DNA from: Blastomonas natatoria
GTDB lineage: Bacteria > Pseudomonadota > Alphaproteobacteria > Sphingomonadales > Sphingomonadaceae
Direction: 5' to 3'
Length of the DNA: 64,000 nt
Assembly: GCF_003201955.1 (NCBI RefSeq)
Contig: NZ_QJJM01000001.1
Coordinates: 310,001 to 374,000 of the forward strand
Under the pieces are notes generated by a model. The model ran no database searches, was not told where the DNA came from, and saw nothing but the letters and a program-made list of their open reading frames with translations. This document shows, in pieces, positions 7,907-17,615 of the stretch. Made by a program: the position numbers and the translations under genes. The first letter of the stretch is position 1; each line of letters opens with the position of its first letter.

Positions 7907-8713
7907 ATGACCGAGACCAAATATATCTTCATCACCGGCGGAGCATCGGGCATCGGACGGGAAGTCGCGCGCTATTTCGCGCAGCGCGGCTGGTTCGTGG
8001 GCCTGGCGGATGTCAACCGCAAGGGCATGGAAGAGACCGCCGCGATGCTGCCGCCCGGCATGTCCTCGATCCACCCGCTGGACGTGCGCAGCCGCGAGCA
8101 ATGGACGACCGCGCTGGAGGCCTTTGCCGAAAAGAGCAGCGGCAAGCTGCACGTGCTGTTCAACAATGCGGGCGTCGGCATCGGCGGGCCGCTGGAAAAT
8201 CACAGCGAGGACGATATCGAGAAACTGGTCGACATCAATTTCAAGGGCGTTGTCTATGGCGCGCATATCGGCCACAAATATCTGAAAGCGACGCCCGGAT
8301 CGTGCCTGCTCAACACCTCGTCGGCGAGCGGCATTTACGGCTCGGCGGGCCTGTCGGTCTATTCGGCAACCAAGTTCGCGGTGCGCGGGCTGACCGAGGC
8401 GCTCGATATCGAATGGAGCCTCGACAACATCCGCGTCCGCGCGCTGCTGCCGAGCTTCATTGATACGCCGCTGCTGGAAGGCACGCCTGCCAATTCCAAC
8501 CAGTCGATCGGCGCAAGCGTCACTGCGGCGGGGCTGGAAATCGCGCCGGTCTCGCTGGTCGCGGAGGCGGCGTGGAATGCGGTGCACGATCCCAAACATG
8601 TGCACAGCTATGTCGGTCCGACCGCCAAGCGGCTGGCCTTTGCCGCCAAGTGGATGCCGGGATCGATCCGCAAGCGCGGCGGCCTGATGGTAAGGGAGAG
8701 TCGGGGTCAGTAA
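7907..8713 (+). CDS. Short-chain dehydrogenase/reductase
   Basis: A 268-residue classical SDR. The nucleotide-binding motif is FITGGASGIGREVA near residue 10, followed by NNAG (LFNNAGVGIGG), the catalytic serine in LLNTSSASGIYG and the YxxxK pair in YSATKFAVRG. The ATG at 7907 follows AGGGGAG at ideal spacing; the earlier in-frame TTG at 7883 is rejected. The substrate cannot be told from sequence. It stands alone between a repeat and crtZ. Confidence 0.92.
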   Translation: MTETKYIFITGGASGIGREVARYFAQRGWFVGLADVNRKGMEETAAMLPPGMSSIHPLDVRSREQWTTALEAFAEKSSGKLHVLFNNAGVGIGGPLENHSEDDIEKLVDINFKGVVYGAHIGHKYLKATPGSCLLNTSSASGIYGSAGLSVYSATKFAVRGLTEALDIEWSLDNIRVRALLPSFIDTPLLEGTPANSNQSIGASVTAAGLEIAPVSLVAEAAWNAVHDPKHVHSYVGPTAKRLAFAAKWMPGSIRKRGGLMVRESRGQ

Positions 8714-8807
8714 GGCCCCGTTTTCATCCGGCGCAGAGCGAAGCGTTCAGGGCTGTCTTACCGAAATCCGTCGCGCTGGCAGGCTGAAAGGCTAGCAAGG
8801 ATAAGGC

Positions 8808-9311
8808 TCAGTTCGCGCCGACGGAGTCGCGGACGACGGCGATCCCAGCTTCGCGCTGACGCTTGAGTTCCTGTTTCAGCTTGGCCGGGTCTTCGGCGAC
8901 GATGAAGCCGAAGCTCACCCCGCCCTCCTTGCCGATGGTGGCATGATGCAGCTTGTGTGCCTGCACGAGGCGCTTGGCATAGCCGCTCTTGGGCACCCAG
9001 CGGAAATAGCGCTGGTGCACCAGCCCGTCATGGATCAGCGTGTAGATCGCGCCATAGATCATCACGCCGACGCCCATCCAGGTCGCCGGTTCCCACAGCC
9101 ATGCGCCGATGATGAACAGGCTGATCGAGATGGCCGAGCCAACAATCGCGTACAGGTCGTTCTTCTCGAAGGTGTTGTTGTGCGGCTCGTGATGGTCGCG
9201 GTGCCAGCCCCAGCCCCAGCCGTGCATCACATATTTGTGGCTCCACCACGCCACGAACTCCATGAACGCGACCGAGGCTATGACGATGCCGAAGTTGATA
9301 AGGGCTTGCAT
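8808..9311 (-). CDS. crtZ: Beta-carotene hydroxylase, CrtZ type
   Basis: A 167-residue non-haem di-iron membrane hydroxylase that adds 3- and 3'-hydroxyls to beta-carotene, giving zeaxanthin. The histidine boxes are all present: HKYVMH, HRDHH, HDGLVH and HKLHH. Membrane helices are seen near residues 3-20 and 55-95. The start at 9311 (MQALINFGIVIASVAF) is preferred over an upstream in-frame ATG because homology begins there. Zeaxanthin-derived yellow pigments (for example nostoxanthin) are typical of sphingomonads. It is divergent from leuC and no other carotenoid gene is in the window. Confidence 0.93.
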   Translation of the reverse strand: MQALINFGIVIASVAFMEFVAWWSHKYVMHGWGWGWHRDHHEPHNNTFEKNDLYAIVGSAISISLFIIGAWLWEPATWMGVGVMIYGAIYTLIHDGLVHQRYFRWVPKSGYAKRLVQAHKLHHATIGKEGGVSFGFIVAEDPAKLKQELKRQREAGIAVVRDSVGAN

Positions 9312-9453
9312 GCCACCAGAATAGGCGCATTCGCAGGCCGATTGAAGGGGGCATATTGTCCCAGTTGCAATCGCAACCAAATCCGCGCTGGATTTGGGCT
9401 TTCGCTTCTGCCAAGCGACCAGCGAAGACCGGTTCGAAGGGGTAATCTGCACG

Positions 9454-10881
9454 ATGACTCAGGCAAGGACGCTGTACGAGAAGATCTGGGACGCGCATGT
9501 CGTCGATCAGCGCGACGATGGCACCGCGATCATTTTCATCGATCGTCATCTTGTGCACGAAGTGACCAGTCCGCAGGCGTTCGAAGGGCTGCGCATGGCC
9601 GGGCGCAAGGTGCGCAGGCCCGACCTGACGCTGGCCGTTCCCGATCATAACGTGCCGACAACTGCGCGGCTCGATGCCGACGGCAACCGCATTCCCATAG
9701 CCGATCCCGAAAGCCGCGCTCAGCTCGAGGCGCTCGAGCGCAATGCGCCTGCCTTCGGTGTGCCCTATATCAGCGCTACCGATATCCGGCAGGGCATCGT
9801 CCATGTCATCGGCCCCGAACAGGGGTTCACGCTGCCTGGCTGCACAATGGTCTGCGGCGACAGCCATACCGCCGCGCATGGCGCGCTGGGGGCGCTGGCC
9901 TTCGGCATCGGCACCTCGGAAGTCGAGCATGTGCTGGCGACGCAGACGCTGCAGCTCAAGCGCTCGAAATCGATGGAAATCCGCGTCGAGGGAGATCTGC
10001 CGGCAGGTGTCAGCCCCAAGGACCTGATCCTGCACATCATCGGCCAGATCGGCGCAGCAGGGGGCACCGGTCATGTCGTCGAATATCGCGGTCGCGTATT
10101 CGAGCAGATGTCGATCGAGGGGCGTCTCACCATCGCCAACATGTCGATCGAGGCAGGCGCGCGTGCCGGACTGATTGCACCGGACGACACCACCTTCGCC
10201 TATCTCAAGGGCCGTCCGATGGCGCCCAAGGGGGCAGATTGGGACGCTGCCGTCGCGTATTGGCGCACGCTCAGGACCGATGACGGCGCAGTGTTCGACA
10301 AGAGCGTCGTCATTGACGCCGCCGATGTCGCGCCCTCGGTCACCTGGGGCACCAGCCCCGAGGATGTCGTGCCGATCACCGGCGTCATCCCCGATCCCGA
10401 AAGCTTCGAGGATGCCTCCAAGCGTGCCGCCGCGCGGAAATCGCTCGACTATATGGGTCTGACGGCAGGCACGCCGCTGGCTGAGGTTCTGGTCGAGCAT
10501 ATCTTCATCGGCAGTTGCACCAACAGCCGCATCGAGGATCTGCGCGCGGCTGCCGACGTGCTGAAGGGCCGCCGCAACGCCCCCGGCATCAAGTCGGCGC
10601 TGGTCGTTCCCGGCTCGGGCCTGGTCAAGCGCCAGGCCGAGGAGGAGGGGCTCGACCGCATCTTCATCGAGGCCGGATTCGAATGGCGCGAGCCGGGCTG
10701 CTCGGCGTGCCTGGGCATGAACCCCGACAAGGTGCCGAGCGGCGAACGCTGCGCCTCGACCTCCAATCGCAATTTCGTCGGCCGCCAGGGGCCGGGTGCA
10801 CGCACGCATCTGGTGTCGCCCGCCATGGCGGCAGCAGCGGCGGTCACCGGGCGGCTGGCCGACGTGCGCGAACTGGTCTGA
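9454..10881 (+). CDS. leuC: 3-isopropylmalate dehydratase, large subunit
   Basis: A 475-residue aconitase-family subunit that, with LeuD, isomerises 2-isopropylmalate to 3-isopropylmalate in leucine synthesis. The 4Fe-4S ligands are visible as the cysteine in [17 protein letters not shown] and the pair in [11 protein letters not shown]. Substrate-binding DHNVPT and [12 protein letters not shown] also match. The start [15 protein letters not shown] at 9454 fits the family; 20 extra upstream in-frame residues do not. It is separated from leuD by a secreted hydrolase gene and a small membrane protein gene. Confidence 0.97.
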   Translation: MTQARTLYEKIWDAHVVDQRDDGTAIIFIDRHLVHEVTSPQAFEGLRMAGRKVRRPDLTLAVPDHNVPTTARLDADGNRIPIADPESRAQLEALERNAPAFGVPYISATDIRQGIVHVIGPEQGFTLPGCTMVCGDSHTAAHGALGALAFGIGTSEVEHVLATQTLQLKRSKSMEIRVEGDLPAGVSPKDLILHIIGQIGAAGGTGHVVEYRGRVFEQMSIEGRLTIANMSIEAGARAGLIAPDDTTFAYLKGRPMAPKGADWDAAVAYWRTLRTDDGAVFDKSVVIDAADVAPSVTWGTSPEDVVPITGVIPDPESFEDASKRAAARKSLDYMGLTAGTPLAEVLVEHIFIGSCTNSRIEDLRAAADVLKGRRNAPGIKSALVVPGSGLVKRQAEEEGLDRIFIEAGFEWREPGCSACLGMNPDKVPSGERCASTSNRNFVGRQGPGARTHLVSPAMAAAAAVTGRLADVRELV

Positions 10882-10955
10882 TCGAATACCCTTGCCACAG
10901 CTGACGGATGCAGAGACAATTCCGGCTGATCGTAAGGAAAACAGGAGCAATTGAG

Positions 10956-11792
10956 ATGCGCAAGCTGCTGATTCTACTGGCGATTTCCGCCGGTCTTGCC
11001 GCCACTCCCGCTGCGGCGCAGCAGGCCGAGGTCAAGCTGTGGCGGCTCGATTGCGGGACGGTTGCGGCGAACGATCTCAACGCCTTTTCGGACACCCAGG
11101 CCTATACCGGCAAGTCGAAGCAGCTTGCCAGCAGCTGCTATCTGATCAAGCACGGCAGCGATTATCTGCTCTGGGATACGGGCCTGCCCGCCGCGATGAA
11201 GGGCAAGCCGCTCGATCCCAACGCCAGCATGGATGCAACGGTTACGGTCACGATCAAGGAACAGCTGGCCACGCTCAATGTCGATCCGGCGGCGATCAAA
11301 TATGTCGGCGTCAGCCATTATCATTTCGATCATATCGGCCAGCTTGCCGAATTTCCGGGTGCGACGCTGCTGGTCGGCAAGAATGACTGGCAGGTGGTGA
11401 CCACCGATCCTGCGACCTATGGCGCCGACCCCAAGCCTTTCGAGGCCTGGATCAAGGGCGGCAGCAAGGTCGAGGCTGTGGCCAACGACAAGGACGTGTT
11501 CGGTGACGGGTCGGTGACCATGTTGCGCCTTCCCGGGCATACGCCGGGGCATAATGGTCTGCTGGTGCGATTGAGGGGCAAGAAACCCTTCCTGCTCACC
11601 GGCGATCTTGCGCATTTCAAGGAGAATTACGCCAGCAACGGCGTGCCCACCTTCAATTACGATCGTGCCGAGACACTCGCTTCGCTTGACCGGTTCAAGA
11701 AACTGGCCGACAATCTGGATGCGACAGTGATCATTCAGCACGAACCGGCAGACATCAAGAAGCTGCCGGCATTTCCCCTGGCAGCGGAGTAG
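10956..11792 (+). CDS. Secreted metallo-beta-lactamase-fold hydrolase (AHL lactonase-like family)
   Basis: A 278-residue exported protein with a signal peptide (MRKLLILLAISAGLAA, cleavage after AAA). The MBL-fold metal motif is SHYHFDHIG (HxHxDH), followed by RLPGHTPGHNGLL, TGDLAH and IIQHEPAD. This pattern resembles the N-acyl-homoserine lactonase branch, although those motifs alone do not prove lactonase activity. An AGGAG ribosome-binding site precedes the ATG. It lies between leuC and leuD, 74 bp after leuC, in the same orientation. A periplasmic hydrolase in a leucine operon is unexpected. Confidence 0.85.
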   Translation: MRKLLILLAISAGLAATPAAAQQAEVKLWRLDCGTVAANDLNAFSDTQAYTGKSKQLASSCYLIKHGSDYLLWDTGLPAAMKGKPLDPNASMDATVTVTIKEQLATLNVDPAAIKYVGVSHYHFDHIGQLAEFPGATLLVGKNDWQVVTTDPATYGADPKPFEAWIKGGSKVEAVANDKDVFGDGSVTMLRLPGHTPGHNGLLVRLRGKKPFLLTGDLAHFKENYASNGVPTFNYDRAETLASLDRFKKLADNLDATVIIQHEPADIKKLPAFPLAAE

Positions 11793-11798
11793 GATCAA

Positions 11799-11987
11799 GT
11801 GAGCAACGACAAGAAGAATGGCTGGTCCAACAGCGCCATGGCGGGCGCTGCGGTCGGATCGGCAGCGCTGGCAGCGGCATTGCTTTATGTCGGCAAGCAG
11901 TTCGGCAAGCCCAAGCCGGGCGCCAAGGATACCAAGCCCGAAGAACCGGGCGCAGAAGCCACCGAGGGGCCGCATGCAACCGATTGA
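11799..11987 (+). CDS. Small single-pass membrane protein
   Basis: A 62-residue protein with one predicted transmembrane helix ([20 protein letters not shown]) and a charged, proline-rich C-terminal tail. It starts with GTG, 4 nt after an AGGA motif next to the preceding stop codon. Its 3' end overlaps leuD by 14 bp, which suggests translational coupling. No known function; the position suggests co-expression with leuCD. Confidence 0.7.
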   Translation: MSNDKKNGWSNSAMAGAAVGSAALAAALLYVGKQFGKPKPGAKDTKPEEPGAEATEGPHATD

Positions 11988-12567
11988 CCGTGTGGAAGGC
12001 CGGGCCATTCCCTTTGGCCGCAAGAATGTCGATACCGACATCATCATTCCGGCGCAGTGGCTGAAGACGATCAGTCGCGAAGGGCTGGGCAAGGGGGCGT
12101 TCGAGACTGTCCGCGCCGAGCCTGACAACGTGTTCGACAATCCCGAATTCGCAGGCGCGCCGATCCTGATCGCGGGCGACAATTTCGGCTGCGGTTCGAG
12201 CCGCGAGCATGCGGCCTGGGCGCTGACCGATCTCGGCATCACCGCAGTCATTGCGCCGAGCTTTTCCGACATCTTCTCGAGCAATGCCTTCAAGAACGGT
12301 ATCCTCACCGTGGTGCTGCCGCAGGAAGCGGTCGACCGGCTGATGGAAGTCGCGGCGACCGATCCGATCCATGTCGATCTGGAAAGCCAGACTGTGACGA
12401 CGCCCTTCCAGGACCGCTTCACCTTCGAGATCGATCCGTTCCGCAAGACCTGCCTGCTGCAGGGTCTGGATGAGATCGGCCTCACGCTCGCCAAGACCGA
12501 TGCGATCAGCGCCTATGAGGCGAAGCTTGCAAGCGAGAAGCCCTGGCTGGTGCCCGCAGCAGCATAA
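11974..12567 (+). CDS. leuD: 3-isopropylmalate dehydratase, small subunit
   Basis: A 197-residue partner of LeuC. It has [15 protein letters not shown] near the N-terminus and the swivel-domain motif [17 protein letters not shown] near residue 70, followed by [12 protein letters not shown]. These are diagnostic of LeuD. The start at 11974 ([18 protein letters not shown]) follows a GAGGGG ribosome-binding site. It overlaps the end of the small membrane protein gene. A dispersed palindromic repeat follows the stop. Confidence 0.97.
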   Translation: MQPIDRVEGRAIPFGRKNVDTDIIIPAQWLKTISREGLGKGAFETVRAEPDNVFDNPEFAGAPILIAGDNFGCGSSREHAAWALTDLGITAVIAPSFSDIFSSNAFKNGILTVVLPQEAVDRLMEVAATDPIHVDLESQTVTTPFQDRFTFEIDPFRKTCLLQGLDEIGLTLAKTDAISAYEAKLASEKPWLVPAAA

Positions 12568-12571
12568 TTCC

Positions 12572-12651
12572 GGGATTCCCGCGAACGCGGGAATCCCGCT
12601 TCTGCGCTGATCGTTGAAGAAAGCGGGACCCCCGCGCTCGCGGGGGTGACG
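12572..12651. repeat. Dispersed palindromic repeat R1, copy 1
   Basis: Two successive hairpins: GGGATTCCCGCG/CGCGGGAATCCC (12572-12597, loop AA) and ACCCCCGCG/CGCGGGGGT (12628-12647, loop CT), ending in GTGACGGG. The same two-hairpin unit occurs at 27115-27195 and 29035-29110, always in this orientation. It lies just after leuD and could also act as a transcription terminator. Confidence 0.85.
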
Positions 12652-12686
12652 GGGAACAATCACAAACAACTGGAGAGAGCCCGAAG

Positions 12687-13682
12687 ATGAAAGCCCTTTT
12701 GTCGAACGCCGCAGGTGGCCCCGAAACGCTGGAGATGACCGAGGTCGATGCGCCGGTGGCCGGACCCGGCGAGCTGCTGGTCGCGGTCAAGGCCTGTTCG
12801 ATCAACTTTCCCGACGCGCTGATCATCAAGGACATGTATCAGCTCAAGCCCCAGCGCCCCTTCGCGCCGGGCAGCGAGATCGCAGGCGTTGTCGAGGCGG
12901 TGGGCGAGGGCGTCACCGGCTGGGCGGTGGGCGATCGCGTCATCGCGGGCACCGGCTTTGGCGGGCTGGTCGAGAAGAAGGTGGTGCCGGCTGCAGGCGC
13001 ATACAAGCTGCCCGACCAGTTCAGCTTCGAACAGGGCGCATCGCTGCTGATGACCTATGGCACCTCGATCCACGCGCTCAAGGATCGCGGCCATATCAAG
13101 CCAGGCGATACGCTGCTGGTGCTGGGCGCGGCAGGCGGAGTCGGACTGGCGGCGGTCGAGCTCGGCAAGGCCTATGGCGCGCGTGTGGTCGCCGCCGTCT
13201 CGAGCGAGGAAAAGGCCAAGGCCGCGCGCGAAGCGGGTGCGGACGAGACCGTGGTCTATGACCGCCAGCCTTTCGACAAGGCGCAGTCCAAGGCGCTGGC
13301 CGATGCGTTCAAGCAGGCCGTCGGCCCCAATGGCGCGGATATCGTCTACGATGCGGTCGGCGGCGACTATTCCGAACCGGCGGTGCGCGCCATGGCCTGG
13401 GAAGGGCGCTTCCTGGTGGTCGGCTTCCCTGCCGGCATCGCCAAGCTGCCGCTCAATCTCACCCTGCTCAAGAGCTGTGATGTCTGCGGCGTCTTCTGGG
13501 GTGCGTTTGCCGCGCGCGAACCGCAGCGCAACGCCGCCAATATTGCCGAGCTGTTCGATCTGTGGGCGGCGGGCAAGATCTCGCCGCGTATCTCGGAAAG
13601 CTTCAGCTTTGCCGATGCGCCCAAGGCCATCGCCAAGCTTGAAAATCGCGAGGCAATCGGCAAGCTTGTCGTGACGATGTGA
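12687..13682 (+). CDS. NADPH:quinone oxidoreductase family, zinc-independent MDR protein
   Basis: A 331-residue medium-chain dehydrogenase/reductase. It has a GroES-like N-terminal domain (FAPGSEIAGVVEAVGEGVTG) and a Rossmann domain with LLVLGAAGGVGLAAVELGKA. The cysteines that hold the structural and catalytic zinc of alcohol dehydrogenases are missing, placing it in the QOR branch. QOR enzymes reduce quinones or enones with NADPH. A GGAGAG site precedes the ATG. Function beyond the family is unknown. Confidence 0.9.
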   Translation: MKALLSNAAGGPETLEMTEVDAPVAGPGELLVAVKACSINFPDALIIKDMYQLKPQRPFAPGSEIAGVVEAVGEGVTGWAVGDRVIAGTGFGGLVEKKVVPAAGAYKLPDQFSFEQGASLLMTYGTSIHALKDRGHIKPGDTLLVLGAAGGVGLAAVELGKAYGARVVAAVSSEEKAKAAREAGADETVVYDRQPFDKAQSKALADAFKQAVGPNGADIVYDAVGGDYSEPAVRAMAWEGRFLVVGFPAGIAKLPLNLTLLKSCDVCGVFWGAFAAREPQRNAANIAELFDLWAAGKISPRISESFSFADAPKAIAKLENREAIGKLVVTM

Positions 13683-13772
13683 CCAGCGGATTCATGCGGT
13701 TTGGCGCTTGCCGCCGCGCTTGGCCCGGCCTATGCGCAAACGCCAGACCTGCATGACCAGTGAGGGACAGAC

Positions 13773-14099
13773 ATGAACAGTTTCCAGGATCGCGAACGCG
13801 CCTTCGAAGCCAAATTTGCCGCCGACGAGGACCTTCAGTTCCGCATCACGGCCCGCCGCAACCGGCTGGTCGGCCATTGGGCCGCGCAGCAGATGGGCCT
13901 CACGCCGGAAGAAACCGAAGCCTATGCCAAATCGGTCGTTCAGGCCGATTTCGAGGAAGCCGGCGACGAGGACGTGATCCGCAAGCTGCTGGGCGATCTG
14001 GTATCGGCGGGCGTCGATATCGACGAGCTGGGTGTGCGCACTGCGCTCGAGGGCAAGATGGCCGAAGCGCGTCGCCAGTTCATCGAAGAGTCGAACTGA
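13773..14099 (+). CDS. F1-ATPase inhibitor subunit zeta (DUF1476 family)
   Basis: A 108-residue soluble helical protein matching the DUF1476 family. It opens with FQDRERAFEAKFAADEDLQF, a conserved N-terminal segment, and continues RARRNRL-like then WAAQQMGLTPEE. In Paracoccus denitrificans this family is the zeta subunit, whose N-terminal helix blocks ATP hydrolysis by F1. Inhibitory strength differs between alphaproteobacteria, so the degree of inhibition here is not known. AGGGACAGAC precedes the ATG. It lies just upstream of bolA and a monothiol glutaredoxin, a common alphaproteobacterial order. Confidence 0.88.
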   Translation: MNSFQDRERAFEAKFAADEDLQFRITARRNRLVGHWAAQQMGLTPEETEAYAKSVVQADFEEAGDEDVIRKLLGDLVSAGVDIDELGVRTALEGKMAEARRQFIEESN

Positions 14100-14102
14100 G
14101 CC

Positions 14103-14336
14103 ATGCCGATGGCCGCTGCCGATATCGAGGCGCTGATCAAGGCTGGCATCCCCGATGCCGAGGTCACGATCACCGACCTCGCAGGTGATGGCGACCATTA
14201 TGCCGCGCATGTGGTTGCTGAGAGCTTCCGACCCATGACGCGCCTTGCCCGCACCCGCGCGGTCTATGCGGCGCTTGGCGGGCGCATGGGCGGCGAACTT
14301 CACGCCTTGCAACTGACCACCGCGCTTCCCAGCTAA
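14103..14336 (+). CDS. BolA-family protein
   Basis: A 77-residue protein of BolA size with the core pattern [39 protein letters not shown] and a final [11 protein letters not shown]. BolA proteins partner with monothiol glutaredoxins to bind a 2Fe-2S cluster and to control iron status. The histidine in ELHAL is the conserved cluster ligand. The next gene encodes exactly that partner, and only 3 bp separate bolA from the zeta subunit gene, so the three genes likely form one operon. Confidence 0.93.
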   Translation: MPMAAADIEALIKAGIPDAEVTITDLAGDGDHYAAHVVAESFRPMTRLARTRAVYAALGGRMGGELHALQLTTALPS

Positions 14337-14367
14337 TCGCCATCTGCATATTCAAGGGAGCATCCCG

Positions 14368-14700
14368 ATGACCGATACCGCACAGGCGAAAATCGCCGAA
14401 ATCGTCAAGGCGAACGACGTCCTTCTGTTCATGAAGGGCACGCCGCTGTTTCCGCAATGCGGCTTTTCAAGCCGTGCCGTCGCCATTCTCGACCATCTGG
14501 GGGTGGATTACGAGAGCGTCGACGTGCTGCAGGACATGGAAGTCCGCCAGGGCATCAAGGAATTTTCCGACTGGCCGACCATTCCGCAGCTCTATGTGAA
14601 GGGCGAATTCATCGGCGGATCGGACATCATGATGGAAATGTTCGAAGCTGGCGAACTTCAGACGCTGATGCAGGAAAAGGGCCTCGTCTCGGCGGGCTGA
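14368..14700 (+). CDS. grxD: Monothiol glutaredoxin, Grx4 type
   Basis: A 110-residue class II glutaredoxin with the CGFS active site at residues 31-34, preceded by [12 protein letters not shown] and followed by [20 protein letters not shown]. These proteins bind a 2Fe-2S cluster with glutathione and transfer it to apo-proteins or to BolA. The upstream bolA gene is 31 bp away. AAGGGAGCATCCC precedes the start. No anomalies. Confidence 0.96.
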   Translation: MTDTAQAKIAEIVKANDVLLFMKGTPLFPQCGFSSRAVAILDHLGVDYESVDVLQDMEVRQGIKEFSDWPTIPQLYVKGEFIGGSDIMMEMFEAGELQTLMQEKGLVSAG

Positions 14701-14767
14701 TTTCCTCTCGCCAATCGGGCACCTGGCATCCGCGCGGGATCAGGCCTCAATTCGTCACTATCTGATC

Positions 14768-14801
14768 ATCGCCGGGCTCCGCACACGCTGAGTCCGGCGA
14801 T
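14768..14801. terminator. Hairpin between grxD and lepB, probable bidirectional terminator
   Basis: ATCGCCGGGCTC (14768-14779) pairs with GAGTCCGGCGAT (14790-14801) through 12 bp including one G-U pair, around a 10-nt loop. It lies between the converging grxD and lepB genes. The following U-run is weak, so terminator function is an inference from the stem and position. Confidence 0.5.
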
Positions 14802-14893
14802 TGTCATTCGGTATGTGCTGGTTCTTCGAAGAGGCCGTCCGAGAGAGACTAAGTCTGCCAGTCAGGACAGAAGAGGGGAGGGGCTGGCCTGCC

Positions 14894-15808
14894 TCAATCC
14901 TTGTCGGGACGAAGGCTCGTGCCGGCGCGCTCACCGCGCAACGAAGCCCACCAGCTCAGCGGGTTCCAGTTGGTGTTGCCGTCGAGCGAGAAGGTGACGA
15001 TTTCCGCACGGCCACCGATATTTTCCAGCGGAACCGCACCGCCCAACCCGAGGTCCTCCAGGCTTGCGCGGCTATCGGCGCTCCGGTCGCGATTGTCGCC
15101 CATCAGGAAAACGTGACCTGCAGGCACCCTATAGGGACCATAATTGTCGAGCGGATAATCGGGGCCAAGATCGATGGTGTTGTACGACACGCCATTGGGG
15201 AGCGTCTCGCGGATGATCGGAAGCTCGCAATAATAGCGACCGTCCGCGCCGCGCATCTTCAGCATCGGAAAATCACCGGCATTGCAGGGGGAGTTCGTAT
15301 CGACCGGAAGCAGCATGTTCGGCTGCACCGCGCGCACCACCTCTTCGCCGTTCAGGATCACGCGGCCCTGTCGCACCTCGATGGTGTCGCCGGGCCGCCC
15401 GATCACGCGCTTGATATAGTCGCTTTGCGCGCCCGGAGGGGTGGCGATGACGATGTCCCCATATTCGGGCGTCGATCCCATGATTCGTCCCTTCATCGGG
15501 GGCAGCAGATGGAAGGAGACCGACACCCACGACCAGCCATAGGGGTATTTGCTCACGACCAGCCGGTCGCCGACCAGCAGGTTGGGCATCATCGACATGG
15601 TCGGGATGTAGAAGGGCTTGGCGACCAGCGAATGGAAGGCCAGCACGGCCAGCAGCAGCAGGAACAGTCCGCGAATCTCCTCGAACCAGTTCACGGGCTT
15701 TTCGCCCTCGGGCGTGCGCGCGTCCTTTGCGTCCATCGTGATGTCGGAAGATTCAGTTGCCATTACGGGGTCTTTCGGATCCGGACGGGGCGAGGGGCTG
15801 TCAGTCAA
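14894..15808 (-). CDS. lepB: Signal peptidase I
   Basis: A 304-residue inner-membrane Ser/Lys protease that removes Sec signal peptides. One N-terminal membrane helix ([16 protein letters not shown]) precedes the catalytic serine S72 in [12 protein letters not shown]. The catalytic lysine is K133 in [11 protein letters not shown], and [11 protein letters not shown] is the conserved box E. A 40-residue acidic N-terminal tail precedes the helix; in-frame ATGs at 15763 and 15736 are alternative starts. The chosen start overlaps acpS by 8 bp, forming the end of the pyrE-pdxJ-acpS-lepB operon. Confidence 0.95.
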   Translation of the reverse strand: MTDSPSPRPDPKDPVMATESSDITMDAKDARTPEGEKPVNWFEEIRGLFLLLLAVLAFHSLVAKPFYIPTMSMMPNLLVGDRLVVSKYPYGWSWVSVSFHLLPPMKGRIMGSTPEYGDIVIATPPGAQSDYIKRVIGRPGDTIEVRQGRVILNGEEVVRAVQPNMLLPVDTNSPCNAGDFPMLKMRGADGRYYCELPIIRETLPNGVSYNTIDLGPDYPLDNYGPYRVPAGHVFLMGDNRDRSADSRASLEDLGLGGAVPLENIGGRAEIVTFSLDGNTNWNPLSWWASLRGERAGTSLRPDKD

Positions 15809-16205
15809 CGGGCCGCGCCTCGATAATGACGAAGGCCTGAGCCCATGGATGATCGTCGGTGAGCGTAAGATGAATGACGACGGAATGGCCTTCAGGGATC
15901 ATGCTGTCCAGTCGTGCCTTCGCGCCTCCGGTAAGATGCAGGGTCGGCGCGCCGGAAGGGGCATTGACCACGCCGATATCCTTCATGAACACCCCAGCCT
16001 TGAACCCTGTTCCCACCGCCTTCGAAAAAGCTTCCTTGGCGGCAAAGCGCTTGGCCAGCGTGCCTGCCTTGGTGAACGGCCGGCGGTTGGCCTTGGCCTG
16101 CTCGACATCGGTGAAAACGCGCTTTTCGAACCGAGCGCCGAACCGGTCGAGCGAATTCTGGATTCGCTCGATATTGCACAGGTCCGAGCCCAGGCCGATG
16201 ATCAC
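15801..16205 (-). CDS. acpS: Holo-[acyl-carrier-protein] synthase
   Basis: A 134-residue phosphopantetheinyl transferase that loads the 4'-phosphopantetheine arm of CoA onto ACP. The Mg2+ ligands are the aspartate in [12 protein letters not shown] and the glutamate in [15 protein letters not shown]. Both motifs are diagnostic. It overlaps pdxJ by 4 bp and lepB by 8 bp. The pdxJ-acpS pairing is widely conserved in proteobacteria. Confidence 0.96.
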   Translation of the reverse strand: MIIGLGSDLCNIERIQNSLDRFGARFEKRVFTDVEQAKANRRPFTKAGTLAKRFAAKEAFSKAVGTGFKAGVFMKDIGVVNAPSGAPTLHLTGGAKARLDSMIPEGHSVVIHLTLTDDHPWAQAFVIIEARPVD

Positions 16206-16942
16206 CGCGCTTCATCCATCAGCTGGCGCATCTTGCGGATGCTGGCCTCAAGGCCGTCAAAGATCGCCTCGCCGATCAGATAATGGCCGATATTGAGCTC
16301 TGCCAGCTGCGGGATGGCGGCAATCGGCTGGACATTCTCGAAGGTCAGCCCATGCCCTGCATGCGGTTCGATGCCGTTCTTGGCAGCCAGTGCGGCGGCA
16401 TCGGCAATGCGCTTGAGTTCGGCCTGAACCCCGTCGCGGTCCTCGTCGAGCCACAGATGCGCATAGCGCCCGGTGTGGAGCTCGACGACCGGGGCCCCCA
16501 GCCGCATCGCGGCCTCGATCTGCCGCGCCTCGGGCTCGATGAACAGGCTGACGCGGATGCCCGCATCGCTCAGCCGACCGACGATCGGCATCAGCGTGTT
16601 GTGCAGCCCCGCCGCGTCCAGCCCGCCCTCGGTGGTGCGCTCCTCGCGCTTTTCGGGGACGATGCACGCGGCGTGTGGGCGGTGGCGCAGCGCGATGGCG
16701 AGCATCTCCTCGGTTGCGGCCATCTCCAGATTGATCGGCAGCGTCGCCCCCGCCATGATCGCGTCGAGATCGCTGTCGCGGATATGCCGCCGGTCCTCGC
16801 GCAGGTGCACGGTGATGCCGTCGCCGCCGGCTTGCTCCACGATGCGCACCGCGCGCATCGGATCGGGATGATCGCCGCCGCGCGCATTGCGGATGGTGGC
16901 GACGTGGTCGATGTTTACGCCGAGGCGGATATGATTGTTCAT
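16202..16942 (-). CDS. pdxJ: Pyridoxine 5'-phosphate synthase
   Basis: A 246-residue TIM-barrel enzyme that condenses 1-deoxyxylulose 5-phosphate with 3-amino-1-hydroxyacetone phosphate in the DXP-dependent vitamin B6 pathway. The N-terminus [17 protein letters not shown] is diagnostic, as are [13 protein letters not shown], the catalytic glutamate region LEMAATEEM and [11 protein letters not shown]. It overlaps pyrE upstream and acpS downstream by 4 bp each, so all are probably translated from one message. Confidence 0.97.
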   Translation of the reverse strand: MNNHIRLGVNIDHVATIRNARGGDHPDPMRAVRIVEQAGGDGITVHLREDRRHIRDSDLDAIMAGATLPINLEMAATEEMLAIALRHRPHAACIVPEKREERTTEGGLDAAGLHNTLMPIVGRLSDAGIRVSLFIEPEARQIEAAMRLGAPVVELHTGRYAHLWLDEDRDGVQAELKRIADAAALAAKNGIEPHAGHGLTFENVQPIAAIPQLAELNIGHYLIGEAIFDGLEASIRKMRQLMDEAR

Positions 16943-17532
16943 GCTGCTTCGGGTTCCTTGCGGCTGCCCGGTTTTGTTGCCGGAATTGACGCCAGTTCGG
17001 GGGGCAGCGATTCGGCAGGATAGCTTGGAAAATTCAAGGAAATCAGCGGGAAGAACGGCACGCCTAGCGAGACTTCTCCAGCGGAGCGATCGACCAGTGC
17101 GCCTGCTGCGATCACCTCGCCGCCCGCTGCATTGACTGCCGCGATCGCCTCGCGCGAGGACAGGCCGGTGGTGACGACATCCTCCATCAGCAGGACCTTC
17201 TGGCCCGGCTTGATCGCGAATCCGCGACGCAACTCGAACGTGCCGGTTGGGCGCTCGACGAACATCGCCTCGACACCGAGCGCGCGGCCCATTTCATGCC
17301 CTATTATAAGGCCACCCATGGCAGGCGAGATAACAAGGTCGATCTGCGAGCGGACGTCGCGCGGCATGCGCGCTGCGAGCGCGCTGGCCAGACGCGAGGC
17401 GCGCATCGGGTCCATCAGCACGCGGGCGCATTGCAGATAATGGGCGCTGTGCAGACCCGAAGAGAGGATGAAATGCCCCTCCAGCAAGGCCTGGCTGGCA
17501 CGGAACTCTGCCAGAATTTCATCATCCTGCAT
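16939..17532 (-). CDS. pyrE: Orotate phosphoribosyltransferase
   Basis: A 197-residue type I PRTase of de novo pyrimidine synthesis, converting orotate and PRPP to OMP. The PRPP-binding motif is LLMEDVVTTGLSSREA. FILSSGLHSAHYLQCA near residue 20 is the conserved N-terminal segment of the longer PyrE form found in alphaproteobacteria. It is the first gene of the pyrE-pdxJ-acpS-lepB cluster and is divergent from the cytochrome oxidase operon. Confidence 0.95.
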   Translation of the reverse strand: MQDDEILAEFRASQALLEGHFILSSGLHSAHYLQCARVLMDPMRASRLASALAARMPRDVRSQIDLVISPAMGGLIIGHEMGRALGVEAMFVERPTGTFELRRGFAIKPGQKVLLMEDVVTTGLSSREAIAAVNAAGGEVIAAGALVDRSAGEVSLGVPFFPLISLNFPSYPAESLPPELASIPATKPGSRKEPEAA

Positions 17533-17615
17533 CGGTATTTACCCTTTACGTAGCGTCGCCGGGGGCAGGGGCCCTCGAGGCTGAACCGGCGCTTAAAAAA
17601 TATCCCTAGATTGGC

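Noticed and set aside
13683-13772. Possible decayed gene after the quinone reductase: a frame ending ALAAALGPAYAQTPDLHDQ with a stop
   Set aside because: It looks like the end of a signal peptide, but there is no start codon or body of a gene. Too short to call a pseudogene.
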